Shown in pieces: positions 1 through 11,400 of a stretch of DNA of 31,729 nt; within the stretch, counting starts at the first letter, position 1, and each line of letters starts with the position of its first letter. The stretch is taken from the NCBI GenBank assembly GCA_015680685.1, contig MNCI01011387.1, positions 23,691 through 55,419 on the forward strand, in the 5' to 3' direction. Both the position numbers and the translations under genes were made by a program. Origin of the DNA: Gnetum montanum (lineage: Eukaryota; Streptophyta; Gnetopsida; Gnetales; Gnetaceae). The notes under the pieces are model-generated. The model did not search any database, was not told the origin of the DNA, and saw only the letters and a program-made list of their open reading frames with translations.

Positions 1-600
1 CTGGAGTGATCAATCTGCCAGAGTTTCCCTACTTTAAGCCTAGGATGAGAAATGAGGGGAGTGTTGCCTCTTATTTATAGATTTGGTGGTGGACCGCGAT
101 ATCGCGGCGCATGTGATATCGCGTCTCATCAGTTAGGATTTGTTAAATGGTAGTTAATTAATTAATTTAGATTAATTAATCAAATTCCTTTTACCTACAT
201 TTTGAGCACCCAAAATATAAAATACAAAATGATAAAAATCGGATGCCCCAGTTACATTTAACCATACCAACATACATCACAAGTGTAATTGGGAGGATAA
301 CAATTGACCTTAAGGCTAGATTCACTTCCTAAAGTACTAGTGCATTGAAAATGACAAAGTTCGCGGAATTTGACCAAGTTGGGCATGAACGCTTCGTGAT
401 TCATATGGTTGGGTGTAGGGGTACCTCACCGGTCAACACCATTCATCAAGGTTATTTACTTATTCATGTCTTTCAAGTAATTTATATGAGTTTTTGATCT
501 TAAAATATCATCACTTTTATTTTAGGTTAGTCTATTTTTTAAAAATAACAAATATGTTTTAGTAGTTATGAAATTGATTTTAGATTTATAACTTTAAACA
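1..600. repeat. AT-rich, LTR-like sequence with GATATCGCG palindromes
   Basis: No coding sequence is recognisable. Positions 94-107 form a perfect 14-bp palindrome (CCGCGATATCGCGG), and a second GATATCGCG lies at 115-123. Just upstream, 71-80 reads TTATTTATAG, which is a TATA-box-like CTATAAATAA on the minus strand. That would fit a minus-strand LTR promoter, but no LTR ends or target-site duplication could be defined. The same GATATCGCG word recurs near 31,430 at the other edge of the window, next to a gypsy fragment. The LTR origin is inference. Confidence 0.35.
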
Positions 601-2050
601 TTTCCCTTTGATGAGTAGTAGGGTATCCCAACACTCCACCATACAAGTCATGAGGGCACACGCATGACCATATCGTAATCTGTGGATAGACAATGTAAGT
701 ATGCTAGAAGTTGATAATCAGTTTGCAATCATTGTCTTCCCACATCGAGTTAGTAAAGTGCAAGTGTATGGTTTAACTCTAAGTGAGGCATATGATATCT
801 TGATCTTGCAGGCTCCATTTACTCCTAAATGTAAACATAATGAGATGTGAAATTAAAATCTAAATCTAAATGATAACATAAATGTAAATCTATTCTAGTT
901 TATGGCAATGAGTAGTCATTTCTGGCTTGCCGTACATGTCTTGGGCTTATGCAACTATCATTAGGGTACCAAGTGTTATGCTACTGGGTGAACCAAGTAA
1001 TAACACTACTGGGATTACCAAATGATTACACTTATATGCTCAAAACTAGTTATACTTATTTTGCCTTACTAATAAACATGAAAAGTAAAGTGCTTGAGAA
1101 ATGTAAAGGACTAAACTAAAGTAAGCATATTAAAGAAATGAAAAATTAAACTAAGTAAAGAAAATAGCTAAGTAAAACAAAGAAAATAAGTGGATGTTGT
1201 AATGATGATAAACAATCTCGATCTTTATTGTCATGCATGAATTATGCCCAAGTACAATCCACTCAAACAAAGATTCCATTCAATTGCTCAACACCACATT
1301 ACAAACATTCACTCTATCACTAAGTGTAAAATATGAAAACAAATTGCAAGAGTTTACCCAAGACTATAGTGAAAGTTGTGTTGCTGATGCGACCAAGTGT
1401 CCATATTTATAGGGCCATACAACTCCCAATACATCGTATCAATGATGATGTAGGTAGAGCTGCGATATTGTAGATACAATATTGTGGCTTAGTAAAAAAT
1501 GATTTATCAACCTTTAATAAATAAAGTGTGTTTGTGAAGTGTTTATTGATCATAACTACATGATAATGAAAAATCATAGTGACTAGTTACATGATTTATT
1601 ACTTAAAAACTTTATTTAATAAATGCATTCTCCCTTCACTTTGCAATATATAATATGAATTTAAACAAAGACAACTAATAAAATTGCAACCTCTAATTAT
1701 AATATTAGTTGTAAGATAATGGGTTGGTGAATCTAATGAATTAACTTTAATGTTATCCAAGGTGAAATTTTTCTTTCTTTCTATTGGTAACTATAACATT
1801 GTTTATATCTATTGTTCAACCAACTTCGAAATGTGCTTAGAACTACTTTGCATTTCATCCATTGATATCCAACTCTCGACCCATTATGTCCCACTAGTAC
1901 TATGAAGGACTACTTTAGAAACTTTGGGATACTTTGTGAAATTTTGAGTATAGACAATAAATTGATAGATAACTTCAATGTTTAGGGGAAGTAGGTCACA
2001 TTCCAAAAGTTAATATTTGGGGGCATGAGGGCTGAAACCCTGAAATAATT
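601..2050. other. AT-rich intergenic DNA, no gene seen
   Basis: No ORF here resembles a known protein. At 1401-1412 the sequence again reads as a minus-strand TATA-like stretch (CTATAAATATGG on the reverse strand). An imperfectly related GATATTG inverted repeat follows at 1465-1482, with arms ATATTGT and ACAATAT around a 4-nt spacer. This resembles the layout at 70-123 and may be a diverged LTR of the same kind. The remainder is A/T-rich with no structure I can name. Confidence 0.3.
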
Positions 2051-2051
2051 G

Positions 2052-2182
2052 TAATATAAGTACACCCCAAGATATATAATCTAATTAGAACTTTATAACT
2101 TAGCATTGCCCACCAAAATTGAACCCATGACTTGGAGCTTTCAAATCAAAAGTCTTACCAATTGGTTGACACTTCATTGTTA
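2052..2182 (-). repeat. tRNA-derived SINE-like element, copy 1
   Basis: Read on the minus strand, this copy has a tRNA-like head. An A-box-like segment (AATTGGTAAGAC) is followed about 40 nt later by a B-box-like GGGTTCAATTT. A body then contains TTATAAAGTTCTAATTAGA and ends CTTGGGGTGTAC. The same head and body occur near 7,223-7,347 (minus) and 4,192-4,312 (plus), which makes this a dispersed family. A/B-box spacing matches tRNA genes, but there is no tRNA acceptor-stem pairing, so a functional tRNA is excluded. Confidence 0.6.
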
Positions 2183-3000
2183 CAATATGAGATAAGATGT
2201 TTGGACCCATTCATTGCCTCATGAGTTTTTTGCATTGAGACCTACATCCACATTGCACACTTATACAACAAAGTAGAATAAAAAATAGTTTGGAAGATTT
2301 CTTTTAGACTTCCTGAGTCTATATTTCTAATGTGTTGTGTGCATTTTTGAGTGCCTAGAGAGCTTTATTTATTTATTGCTATTCTTTTGTTGACACATTT
2401 ATCCCATTTGTAGTTGTTTACTCATTTATGACCCATGTAAATAAAGGACTTCACAATTTTTACGTTTAAAGGTGTAATTTACCTTTCTTATACCTTATAT
2501 TATCATCCTTGTTTTCTCCCTGGGACAAAACCTTTCTAAAACTTACACATATATTGCATTCCTAAATTGTATAAAATCCTTTTCATAGGCTTTCATGTTC
2601 TGAACTTGAATCCCATCAATAGCTTACTAAAAGCATAACTAAACTCAAGGTATGTTCAATGTTATCAACAAATAAACCCTTCTGTTTATATTTACCTAGC
2701 AAGATGAGGGTGGCTCCTCCTTGGATCGACTTCAAACCCAACGTGATGGGGGAGAGAGAGACACACAGAAGAAAATGCATGGGTCTCCCCTTGAATACCT
2801 AAAAACTAGCACCACCTCTCTTTACAAGGTGGAAGATCTGTCAAAATATCTAAACTTGGGTTGTCAAAGATCTAACAATTTGGAAGTTAGTGCTAAAACA
2901 TTCAAGTGGGAAGGACGCCACCAGGAATCCATCCATAAAAGGGTATCTTAACAAAAAGAAACATTCAACCTCCCAATTTGGAGTTCTAAAAAACAAACCA
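2183..3000. other. AT-rich intergenic DNA, no gene seen
   Basis: No recognisable coding region. A 76-codon open frame at 2721-2951 lacks any family resemblance and starts without a supporting context, so it is not called. The GC content rises sharply after about 3,000. Confidence 0.4.
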
Positions 3001-3510
3001 GGAAATGCAGCAGAGCTTTGCGCAGCTCGGCTCCCGTGACTTGTTCCGAAACAGATTCCCTGCGGATAAAGTGGGGCCCGCCCGAACCCAAACCACGAGG
3101 CTCAGCCTGGGCCCCACCCGGGGCACGGACCAAGGTCGGTCCCACCTTCGCTCTAACCCGGGGTTAGGCTCCCGTCCCCGTCCTTGTCGTCGTAGAGCAG
3201 TGGTGGTGGTGGTGGTTTGGTCTCCCTGGGCCCCACCTCCCCTTCACACGTGCTGCGTGATAGCGCCGGGCATCACGGAACGGTATTGCCACGTGGCGGT
3301 GGGACCGCTTGCATCCCACGTGCGAGTGCACGGAACAGCCCGCCTCGTGGGCCCCGCGCCACGTCGGCGGTGGCGGGCCCGGCGTCGCACGTGCGTGGGC
3401 AGCAGGCCAACGAATAAAGAATGATGAGGCGTGCATTAAAGATAAAGAGTCCCGCAAAAGGCGGAGGAGGAAAAAAACACAGCGCGATGGTGGCCACGTG
3501 GGAGGGCCCG
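3000..3510. promoter_or_regulatory. GC-rich, CpG-rich island with five G-boxes
   Basis: A sharply bounded GC-rich block in AT-rich surroundings. The palindromic G-box CACGTG occurs at 3247-3252, 3290-3295, 3317-3322, 3388-3393 and 3495-3500, and CACGTC at 3360-3365. Two of the G-boxes run into CGTGCG (3319-3324 and 3390-3395), the BRRE form bound by BES1/BZR1 factors. TCP/site II-like TGGGCC lies at 3108, 3227 and 3348. G-boxes are targets of plant bHLH and bZIP factors. Overlapping open frames in both strands here are an effect of low stop-codon density. It looks like a promoter or unmethylated enhancer, but no gene is seen beside it and the BZR-family CDS begins 10 kb away. Confidence 0.5.
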
Positions 3511-4190
3511 AATATGTCCAAAATTGTTATTATTCTGATTATTATTATACTACTACGACCTTATTATGGTTGGATGGATGGATGCATTTTATTTTATTTT
3601 ATTGTATTGTATGGTGATCACATGGCCTGTCACCTTGCCTTGCAGTGTCAGTCACATTCACATCAACGTTTGTGTTGTTGGTTTGTGTGTACATGTACAA
3701 ATGTGTATCACTTATGTATGTGTAATTGGTGGCGTGTGATTCCTTGCCCATCATCCGCTTGCTTGCTTGCTGGCTCGCTCTCAAGTCGTCTTTTGCGGCA
3801 TACATCAGGAAAAAGGTGTCGTTTGCCTTTTTGACTCTTGCACACGGCCTCGGCATGGGCCTCCGTTGCCATACGTAGCAATTTGCATGCGAGACCCGGA
3901 ATCGTGCCTTATCGGCTATGTTCATGTTTTACGAACTTCTGCCAAGCTATTGTCTTCGTAGGCACTGTCATGTTTACTCGCTAAGCTGTACAAAAAAAGT
4001 ATGTTTGTGGTTGAGGGTACACGTAGTCAAAGTTTCAATTGCAGAGACTGCACTTTTGCACATAATCTTTGCATTGTGAATTTGAAAAGTTTTGGTTCTA
4101 TCAACTTAATTCTTGCATATAACTTTATAGATTGAAAAAACAATTTGCCTACAAAAATGAGAAGAAGAAGAAGGAAAAAAACAAAAAAAG
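3511..4190. other. Flank of the GC island with short simple repeats, no gene seen
   Basis: Contains TTATTATT-type and TGGATGGATGG simple repeats around 3525-3575 and a TTTTATTTTATTTTATT run near 3588-3602, then sequence of falling GC content with GCTTGCTTGCTTGC near 3760. Open frames on both strands have no recognisable domain. It could be a transcribed non-coding leader of the island, which the sequence alone cannot show. Confidence 0.3.
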
Positions 4191-4191
4191 G

Positions 4192-4312
4192 ATTAGTTTA
4201 GTTGCGCTAAGACTCTTGATTTGAAAGTTCTAAATCATGGGTTCAATTTTGGTGGGTAATGTTGAGTTATAAAGTTCTAATTGGACTATATATCTTAGGG
4301 TCAAGAAAAGAA
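4192..4312 (+). repeat. tRNA-derived SINE-like element, copy 2
   Basis: Plus-strand copy of the family at 2,052 and 7,223. The A-box-like stretch lies around 4196-4215 (TTGCGCTAAGACTCTTGA), the B-box-like GGGTTCAATTTT at about 4238, then the shared body TTATAAAGTTCTAATTGGAC. The end is close to the AGGGT at about 4300. It is diverged from the others by scattered substitutions. Confidence 0.55.
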
Positions 4313-4445
4313 AAGTTGTATTCACTTCCTTTATTTGCTTGATTTTTCCATGTAAACTAAAAAAATTAATACATATAACATTATTATATTTACGATTACA
4401 TGTCCTATCAAAGTTTAAATTCGCTTCCTTATTGAATTGCAATTA

Positions 4446-4590
4446 ATTATAGATTCTACAATTAATCGCAAATTTCCTAAACTATGTATAACCTCTATGG
4501 AAGTGAGGTGGTACTAATCGTAGGTTCTACAATTAACCACAAATTTCGTAGACTATGTATAACCTCCATGTTACATCTAGTTCCACTTTT
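4446..4590. repeat. Tandem duplication, period about 71 bp
   Basis: Two head-to-tail diverged copies. TTCTACAATTAATCGCAAAT starts at 4454 and TTCTACAATTAACCACAAAT at 4525. Both continue with TTTC, then an ACTATGTATAACCTC segment. The copies are about 85-90 percent alike by eye over the first 50 bases. No function is apparent. Confidence 0.6.
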
Positions 4591-7222
4591 GACACCCTAC
4601 GAAATCTCCATAATCCTTATAGTAAGGCTACAAGATCCTTTCTCCATGGAGAATAAGGGTATCCTATGTTTATTAAGCTTGTACACTAAACCTTAACTTC
4701 CTTTCCGGGGAGCTTAGGCTTCCCTCCTTCCTGCTCGTAGGATGTTTATTGAGGTTGCCTATCACAAGGCATCATGTGCCAAGGGAATCCGGTGCAACAT
4801 CATTACGTTTAATTAGACACATATATTCGTGGGGCGGAGATATATTAATGGGTCAAGATTTTGGCAGATATGCATAATAACCTTTGCTAAATTATGTTGG
4901 CACGATGGCGAAATTGGAGACGCACCGGTCGTCTACATTCTTTGCAAAGCCACGATTTGACGCCTTCCGCGTGCTTCCTGCTTTGCTTTGCCTTGCCCTG
5001 CCCGACAAAACTTTAGCTTTTGGTGGCACTTGCAGAATTGTTCAGCCAATTTACATTTGTTAAAAGAAAAATAGGTATACCGTAATGAATATGATGCCAC
5101 TTGTCGCTTCAGCCAAAATGTCAATTCACATCACAGTGAAAAGCATTAGGCATACTTATTCGTAGTAATTATACTCGCAGCATTTGCGCATTACTTGACG
5201 ACGCTCAGTCCGTTTTATGATTGCTTCACTGTTTTGCTTTATCATCCATACTTTGCAAGGTTCCTGCAATCCCCTCCACTCTTTGGGCTAACAGACCCTG
5301 TTAACTCTTGAAAAAGCGCGAGGCAATTATTAATTTTTAAAATTTTCTTTTCAATTGACCAGATGGTTTTCGCAGAGCAGAGGGATCAGATAAATCGCAA
5401 ACATCGCTGCCAAATCTTCAATGCGTTGGAAAATGAATGACTTTCCTCGATTACAGAAATTTTGAGGAAAAAAAGAGAACAAAAGCAAAAAAAAAAAAAA
5501 AACCAATGGAAAGCTAATCTTCTTGCTTCTGTCGTTGTTAGCTAGTTTTGTTTCGTTACGATCACCATGATGGGATGGGAGAGGGAAGTCCAAAATGGCA
5601 AATGCAAGTTTGCAACGAGTTGCATCTGCTCCATGCAAAATACTGATGGATAAATCCGTTTAAAAAGTAGATTCAAGAATGGTCATCCGTTTTTTTTTGC
5701 TTGCAAGTTGGATATGGAATCCAATAAAAAAGGTTTGCTGTGCCACTGTCCAACCATTTATGATTTATGCCGGTGTTTTCCAAAAACACAACATATTTTG
5801 ACTATGAGCTGTGCAAAGTATAAAGAGAGCATCAATCTACTGTACAGAAAAAAAAGGACATGACATCTCAGAAAATTTTGGTTAAGAGGTGACGCAGCTA
5901 TAATTCCTTGAAACACTTTTGACCGGGCATCATTTCTTACCATTTATGACTACTAGGTAAAAGTTGCTTAAAATTGACAGCAGTGAAAGTCGGTTAGAGA
6001 ATGACAGCCTATTTGTTCACAGATTCACTGGACATTTCTTATTCTGCGGTCAAACTGCCAGAAATTAGCATCATCAGGGTTTCAGTATAACTACTAAATA
6101 AGTCCTCTTGTTAGACAAATAGAAATGGTACTTGCGTAAACTTCAAAGCAATTTCAGTGTCCTGATTTTAAGGAAAGCCTTGCTAGCCATTACTTACAAT
6201 ATGTAGCCTATACGTGAAACTACGAATACGAATTAGTAATGTTAATTCCTTCTCATCATAAAATACGCATTATAAACCTCTGCTTTTGTTATTTACTTGT
6301 AAATATTTGTCAATAAGAAAAGCTAACAAAACAGAAGGCTGAAATACTGATGCAATTCCTTACTGTTCTACACGTAGTAAACCTAAATTTTTTGCTTACT
6401 TTGCACACCTATAAAACAAGAAGCAGTGGTGGAATTTGGCGTTCATATCCAAATACGGCTTAGATTTTTAATAAGTGTATAAAATCTTTAGCAGTGTGTA
6501 TATATATTATATATAATAGTAATACTTAAAAGTTAACTTACACTAGCAGTTGACTGCAAACTACCACAATTTTAAGAGTTTGCAGTTATGATTGTATTGT
6601 TGCAGGTACCTCGTGAAGGTTGTACAATCTTTTATTTTCCTTAGAACGTTTTCTGAAATCCGTGTTCAGGCAAGATCTCTTCTATTTTTTCTTTTTTAAA
6701 TTCCAACCCTAATAAGAAGTTTTGTAAATGTTGATTCAAATACATCATGTGTGGAAGAACAAATTGTGATGCAGATTCATAAATGTGTAGTCTGAAACTG
6801 TATATTGTAACGCTTACTTTGATGTTAACAAAGATTGTTATTGCTACATCTTACTTTTAAATTATTTTGTTGCATGTACTTCTTCAGTTTGGCTTGTATA
6901 TGGGAGATAGCAATTTCAAAGCCGGCTGCCTAACCCACATAATCCTGAGCATATATTTTTACTTATTTGTATGCAAATTGTCTGGCAACAAGAAGACATC
7001 TCTCTGCCTGAAAACTAAATATGCAAAATTTATTAATGCTGTTTGTTGCACCTTAGCAACTTGAGAACAAAACCTATGATTACTATAGGATACTCTGTAA
7101 TTTTCACGAGCACTCAAATAGCAAAAGAATACCTGTAAACTCAGCATGGATGAGTTAATTATTCCAGTTTGAAGGTAAGATATTTGATCATCACCCTGGA
7201 TACACCTTTGGGAATTGAAACA
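4591..7222. other. Intergenic DNA, no gene recognised
   Basis: Only short open frames with no family resemblance. A poly(A) run lies at about 5487-5502 and a TA-rich microsatellite at about 6498-6520. The stretch at 4880-5240 keeps noticeably more CpG than the surrounding AT-rich sequence. I see no retroelement protein motifs and no splice-consistent gene model. Confidence 0.35.
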
Positions 7223-7347
7223 TAGGTACACCCCAAGATCTATTGTCAAATTAGAACTATATAACTTAGCACTGCCCACCAAAATCAAACCCATAACTTG
7301 GGGCTTCCAAATTGAGAGTCTTACCATTAGGTAACACTTCATTGTTT
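7223..7347 (-). repeat. tRNA-derived SINE-like element, copy 3
   Basis: Minus-strand copy closely matching copy 1. On the minus strand the A-box-like TAATGGTAAGACTCTCAA is followed by a B-box-like GGGTTTGATTTT, then the shared body and a terminal CTTGGGGTGTACC. Even the sequence beside the head (AACACTTCATTGTT on the plus strand) is shared with copy 1, so the repeat unit extends slightly 5' of the A-box. Confidence 0.6.
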
Positions 7348-7767
7348 AAAGTAAAAAAAAATGCAAAAACCTTGGTACTGTTTCCTGGAATATTCAATTT
7401 GTTTGATATATGAGACATTTCAGACACTGAATATTTCATTCATAAGTCATAGAACAGTGTTACAACACAGCCCATTAGAACTGAAGCTGTGATTTAACGG
7501 ATGCAAATCACAAGTCTTAACGAACTACACGTCACTGATATGAAGTCCTTACGTTTAAGGAAACTATGGAATCAGAAGTCCCTACATCAATGGTTGTCCA
7601 TAACAATATTCCTACCGATGACTCCAAAGCCCTCAAAATATACAGCCACTAAAGTATTAAAATGATACGAGATCAGATCTCGGAGCCTAAAATCATCATC
7701 AAAAGCCACTTCAACTACACATGATTCTTATATATGGTAAATGATGTATTATAGAAGTCGGTAGTAA
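7348..7767. other. Intergenic DNA, no gene seen
   Basis: AT-rich with many stops in all frames. No motif is recognised. Confidence 0.3.
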
Positions 7768-7872
7768 GGTAGGAGCAGCCCATTGGTTAAGACTTGTGAC
7801 CTGTACGGTACAGGTTATAGGTTTAATTCCAATTGGTTAGGTTGAGATAGAACATTGTTCTGTGAATTATCA
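7768..7872 (+). repeat. Second SINE-like unit with clear A and B boxes
   Basis: The tRNA-like head is better preserved than in the other copies. AGCAGCCCATTGGTTAAGAC (A-box region) is followed by a short self-complementary ACCTGTACGGTACAGGT segment in anticodon-arm position, then the B-box GGTTTAATTCC. The downstream body (GGTTAGGTTGAGATAGAAC) differs from copies 1-3, so this is a related but distinct subfamily or an independent tRNA-derived unit. Confidence 0.45.
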
Positions 7873-10204
7873 AAGCTATTAATTAAATGTTTGACACCCC
7901 TGAATACTTTCCCCATGGGTAACGTTTTCGTAATGAGACACGTTAAGCGGTGAAGTTAGTACCTGACAATGACATACATGTAATATATTTCAATTACAAT
8001 TCAATAGCTGTCTGAAAACTCCATAGGTGTCTGAAAATTCTAAATATTTCGGATAAAAGTATTTGATATTTGGTTCGTCTGTCAGGGTATATAGTTTGAA
8101 AATCAAGTTCATGTACGCAGGGAGAAACGATCAAATAGAACATGAAACGCAGAATCATTAAAGAAATCGAATGATTTCCTGAACTACCAACATTTTCTAA
8201 TGTCAGCCTTATATGAACTGTTTGCGTACATATTCTCTATAAACCAATCAACTATTTATTTCTTAACATTTTTTTAATGCATTTGTCTTCCCTAGTTCCT
8301 TCCCTTACTTTTTTTGAAGATAAAATACAGCTGAAGCTTGCCTTGAAGTTTCCAGTGCCTCTTGAAGAACTGTATACTTCTGGACCATTCCATACGAAGA
8401 CCTGAAATTGAAGCTAACCTGTTATGTGACATTAACACAAAATACCTGATTCCAGCACAGTACATAAAATACTGTAAGTCACAAATTAGCAATGCAATCA
8501 CGAACTTTTAAAAGAAAATATATCTCTATAATATAGAAATTACAATACCTGGACTATAACTGGAGCACTACAACAATTGCTATCCTAGAAAGCAAATTAC
8601 AGGGCACCCGACACCTAAGGGACATGCGAGGAAGAACATTACTGTGAATTCCTATTCTCGGTGATCCTGTCATTTTAAGACTATATAGGTTGTCTTTGTT
8701 CATTTTAATTTTAATTTTAATTTTTCAACTTTACTCATATCTATAAAGCTCACTGCCGTCCTGAAACCAAGAAAATATTTCCAGTGGAAATTAGAGAAAA
8801 AAAATACAACAAACTACTCCGAAGAAAAAACAAATCTACGTTCCATTAAATCAAGACACAGAAAATTGAGACAGTCCGATTACAAACAACAGGTGTAGGT
8901 AATTGTGAATAACAGTGTCATGCATACTATCATATCTCCAATTAATTTAAAAATCTTAGGTCAAGACTAAAGACGTTCCACAAAAACTGATGTATTAACT
9001 AAGAAGAAACTCCATTTATGAATCAACAAATAATGATTACTGTGCAATTAAGTCGGCGTATTTCGTATGCAAATTATTTACAACGTATTGCTCTAACTTA
9101 AAATGAAAGAACTCAAATATGATGGTGACACGGTGTTATTCGATGGCACGATAATAACGAAACATTCATCAAATTGGCTAAAGAATACCTTGTAGCGTTC
9201 AGAAGTTCAGACTTCTGAGTAATAAATTCCTCCATTTAGTACTGTCATGCGGCTGTAGCGAAAATTAGTGTTGTTCTTTTGTGCGCCCTTTAGTTGATGA
9301 CACGCACGGCAAGTTCGTAAAATCCATTGAAGAGAAACCCTATTCTACATAGAAATTCGGAAACGCAGTATTGCAAAAATTTGAAACAAGCGATTGCAGC
9401 GTTTCACGAACAGGAGATTGCATTGCACAAATGCAACTCCTGAATTATCATCGGAGGTGCGTAATATTTTAACTTCATAATTTGTAACTTGTAACCCTTA
9501 AAATTTGAATTGGGCGGGTTGCGGTTTCACCTCAAAAGGATGATTCATCTTTGCTTTCAGAATGCGTCGTTATTCTTTAATGATTATTAACAATGCGTTT
9601 ATGCAGGTACGCCACACTAATTTACCATTATATTAGTCTTAAAGTAATATTAGTAATGGGCTAATTGCTAAAACAGAGTTTGCCGTCACTCGTCTTTCCA
9701 GCGATTAATCTGTCGCAGCGCAACAATTATCTGAACCGATACTATCAACGTTTAAGGACATACTGAGATGAAATCGATCATTTGTCCGTATTACTTTAGT
9801 AAGAATACAGTTATCAATTTTAAATTCCATGCTGTTCCTCACCTAATAAGATAAAAATTTTTGTGAAATAAAGTGCACATTTCAAGAAAAAAAATTACAT
9901 TTTATTGAGAAAATGGCTTTTACCTACAAATGAATCTAAAATATTTAAATTTACGTAGATTAATACGTTGAAAACAGTAAAATAGGTAAACATTTTTGAA
10001 CATTAACAAATGTTGAATTTTGCATGGATAGTCGTAGATTACCCTACAAAATGAATATTCGTGGATTCAATGGGAATAGAAGAGTCTTTCTATTGGTTTA
10101 GTTTCATTAATTATTTACCACAGAACATGTTCTGGTAGTCTTTTTACATTCATTTTGATTTAATATGCAATGATTATATATGTAGTTGGAGAAAAAAATA
10201 AATT
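7873..10204. other. Intergenic DNA, no gene recognised
   Basis: No coding features. A short ATTTTA-type tandem run lies at about 8701-8725. Sequence from about 9040 to 9560 retains scattered CpG and shows no transposon motif. An open frame at 8292-8501 has no resemblance to a known family. Confidence 0.3.
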
Positions 10205-10305
10205 ATTAGAGTAGTGGTAAGACTCTTCATTTAAAAGCCCAAGTTATTGGTCTAATTTTGATGAACAATGTTAAAATTTGTTTAAAATAATACCAATTTA
10301 AAGTT
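10205..10305 (+). repeat. Degraded SINE-like copy
   Basis: Resembles copy 2 from GTGGTAAGACTCTTCATTTA through a decayed B-box (TTGGTCTAATTTTGA) into AACAATGTTAAAAT. The body then diverges. The B-box has lost its central TTCAA, so it would not recruit RNA polymerase III. Confidence 0.45.
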
Positions 10306-10559
10306 CCAACACCCATTACTTTACGGGTAAAATATGTGATAAATCAAATTTAAAGATGTTTCTTATTTTATGTGAGCATAACGTGATACGGTTTTAATCA
10401 CCTAATAATTAAGCATTTATTATTTTTTTTTTTTTCAGCAACATGCCCTAATAGTTCACATATCTCAAGAGCTGAGCACGATAGTCAACATAATTTGTAT
10501 ATTTATTTGTTGACATATTTTATATTGTAGAACCGTTTTAAAGTTATAGGCTATATTCT
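10306..10559. other. AT-rich spacer, no gene seen
   Basis: AT-rich with a poly(T) run near 10,422-10,435. Nothing else is recognised. Confidence 0.3.
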
Positions 10560-11400
10560 TCGATTTACTCACCTCACGGTTAAAGGTTTTAGGGTGTAAA
10601 ATGGAGTTGCGATCTGTCGCTGACGTTTTCTCCGGCTCACACCAGGGGTAACTCGTTAGGCGTAAATATTATTTACTTTCAAACAGAAACGAAGAATTCA
10701 TCGTAACTCTCCGAAGAACGGCGAGCCGGCAAGGCTGGAATTTCAGATTTCAAGCAAATGCATACAATGGACCTCCTAAAAATTTTACTATGTTACCCGT
10801 ATATTTGCAAATTTCATAAATCTCTTAAAAAACCTAAACCGTGTATTACAGGCTGGGAGGCCATATACAGGCAACTTACCTGTGTATATCCGAAGGTCCG
10901 ACCACGCAGGGAAATTTGACGAGGTTTTCAGGTACCACCGCGATTTGAGCTATGATTATACGTATGAAAACAGAAACACTCATGCACGTTCTTCGCGTTC
11001 GGTGGATGAAAACATGATACGTATCCGTGCAACGCAGACACGAATCGACGAAACGATTTACGGTTGTTTTGGATGGATGGATAAAACATTTCATCAATAA
11101 ATCATGGAAATGATGGAGCTGCCATGCGAACACGGCGTCACAAATGATAGAAAATCGGGAACTGCTACAGGAGTGCGCTACACAGTCCAACGACACGAGA
11201 CGCGATGAGAAAACATAATAATAATAATGATGATGATGATGATGATGATGGCTCCAGCAAGATAGCCACGGCATCCTCGTAAGTTCCAGATGCTCCTGGA
11301 CTGCAAACTCATCTCCATTTGCCATGCCCCTGCAAAGGTCAAACTTGAAGGGTGATTTTGGACGCGCCCTTCCAGAAGGATGTGCCATCCAAGTCTTTCT
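10560..11400. other. CpG-retaining block of unknown function
   Basis: The block stands out from AT-rich flanks by frequent CG dinucleotides, for example around 10,690-10,735 and 10,985-11,060. It also has an (ATA/ATG)n microsatellite at 11,216-11,251. A 170-codon minus-strand frame (11388-10876) runs through the microsatellite as a His/Tyr homopolymer and has no recognisable domain; a plus-strand frame overlaps it. I do not call either as a gene. Retained CpG suggests a historically unmethylated region such as a regulatory element or a decayed gene. That is inference. Confidence 0.3.

Noticed and set aside
3005-3834. Several overlapping open frames of 66-139 codons on both strands in the G-box island
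   Set aside because: They overlap in all frames, contain no domain and follow the GC content. This is low stop density, not coding.
7768-7872. A functional tRNA gene
   Set aside because: A- and B-box-like words are present, but there is no acceptor stem and the downstream sequence continues as a repeat body.
10876-11388. 170-codon minus-strand frame
   Set aside because: It runs through a trinucleotide microsatellite (His and Tyr runs), has no recognised domain and overlaps a plus-strand frame. Not enough to call a gene, though the CpG-rich block itself is reported.
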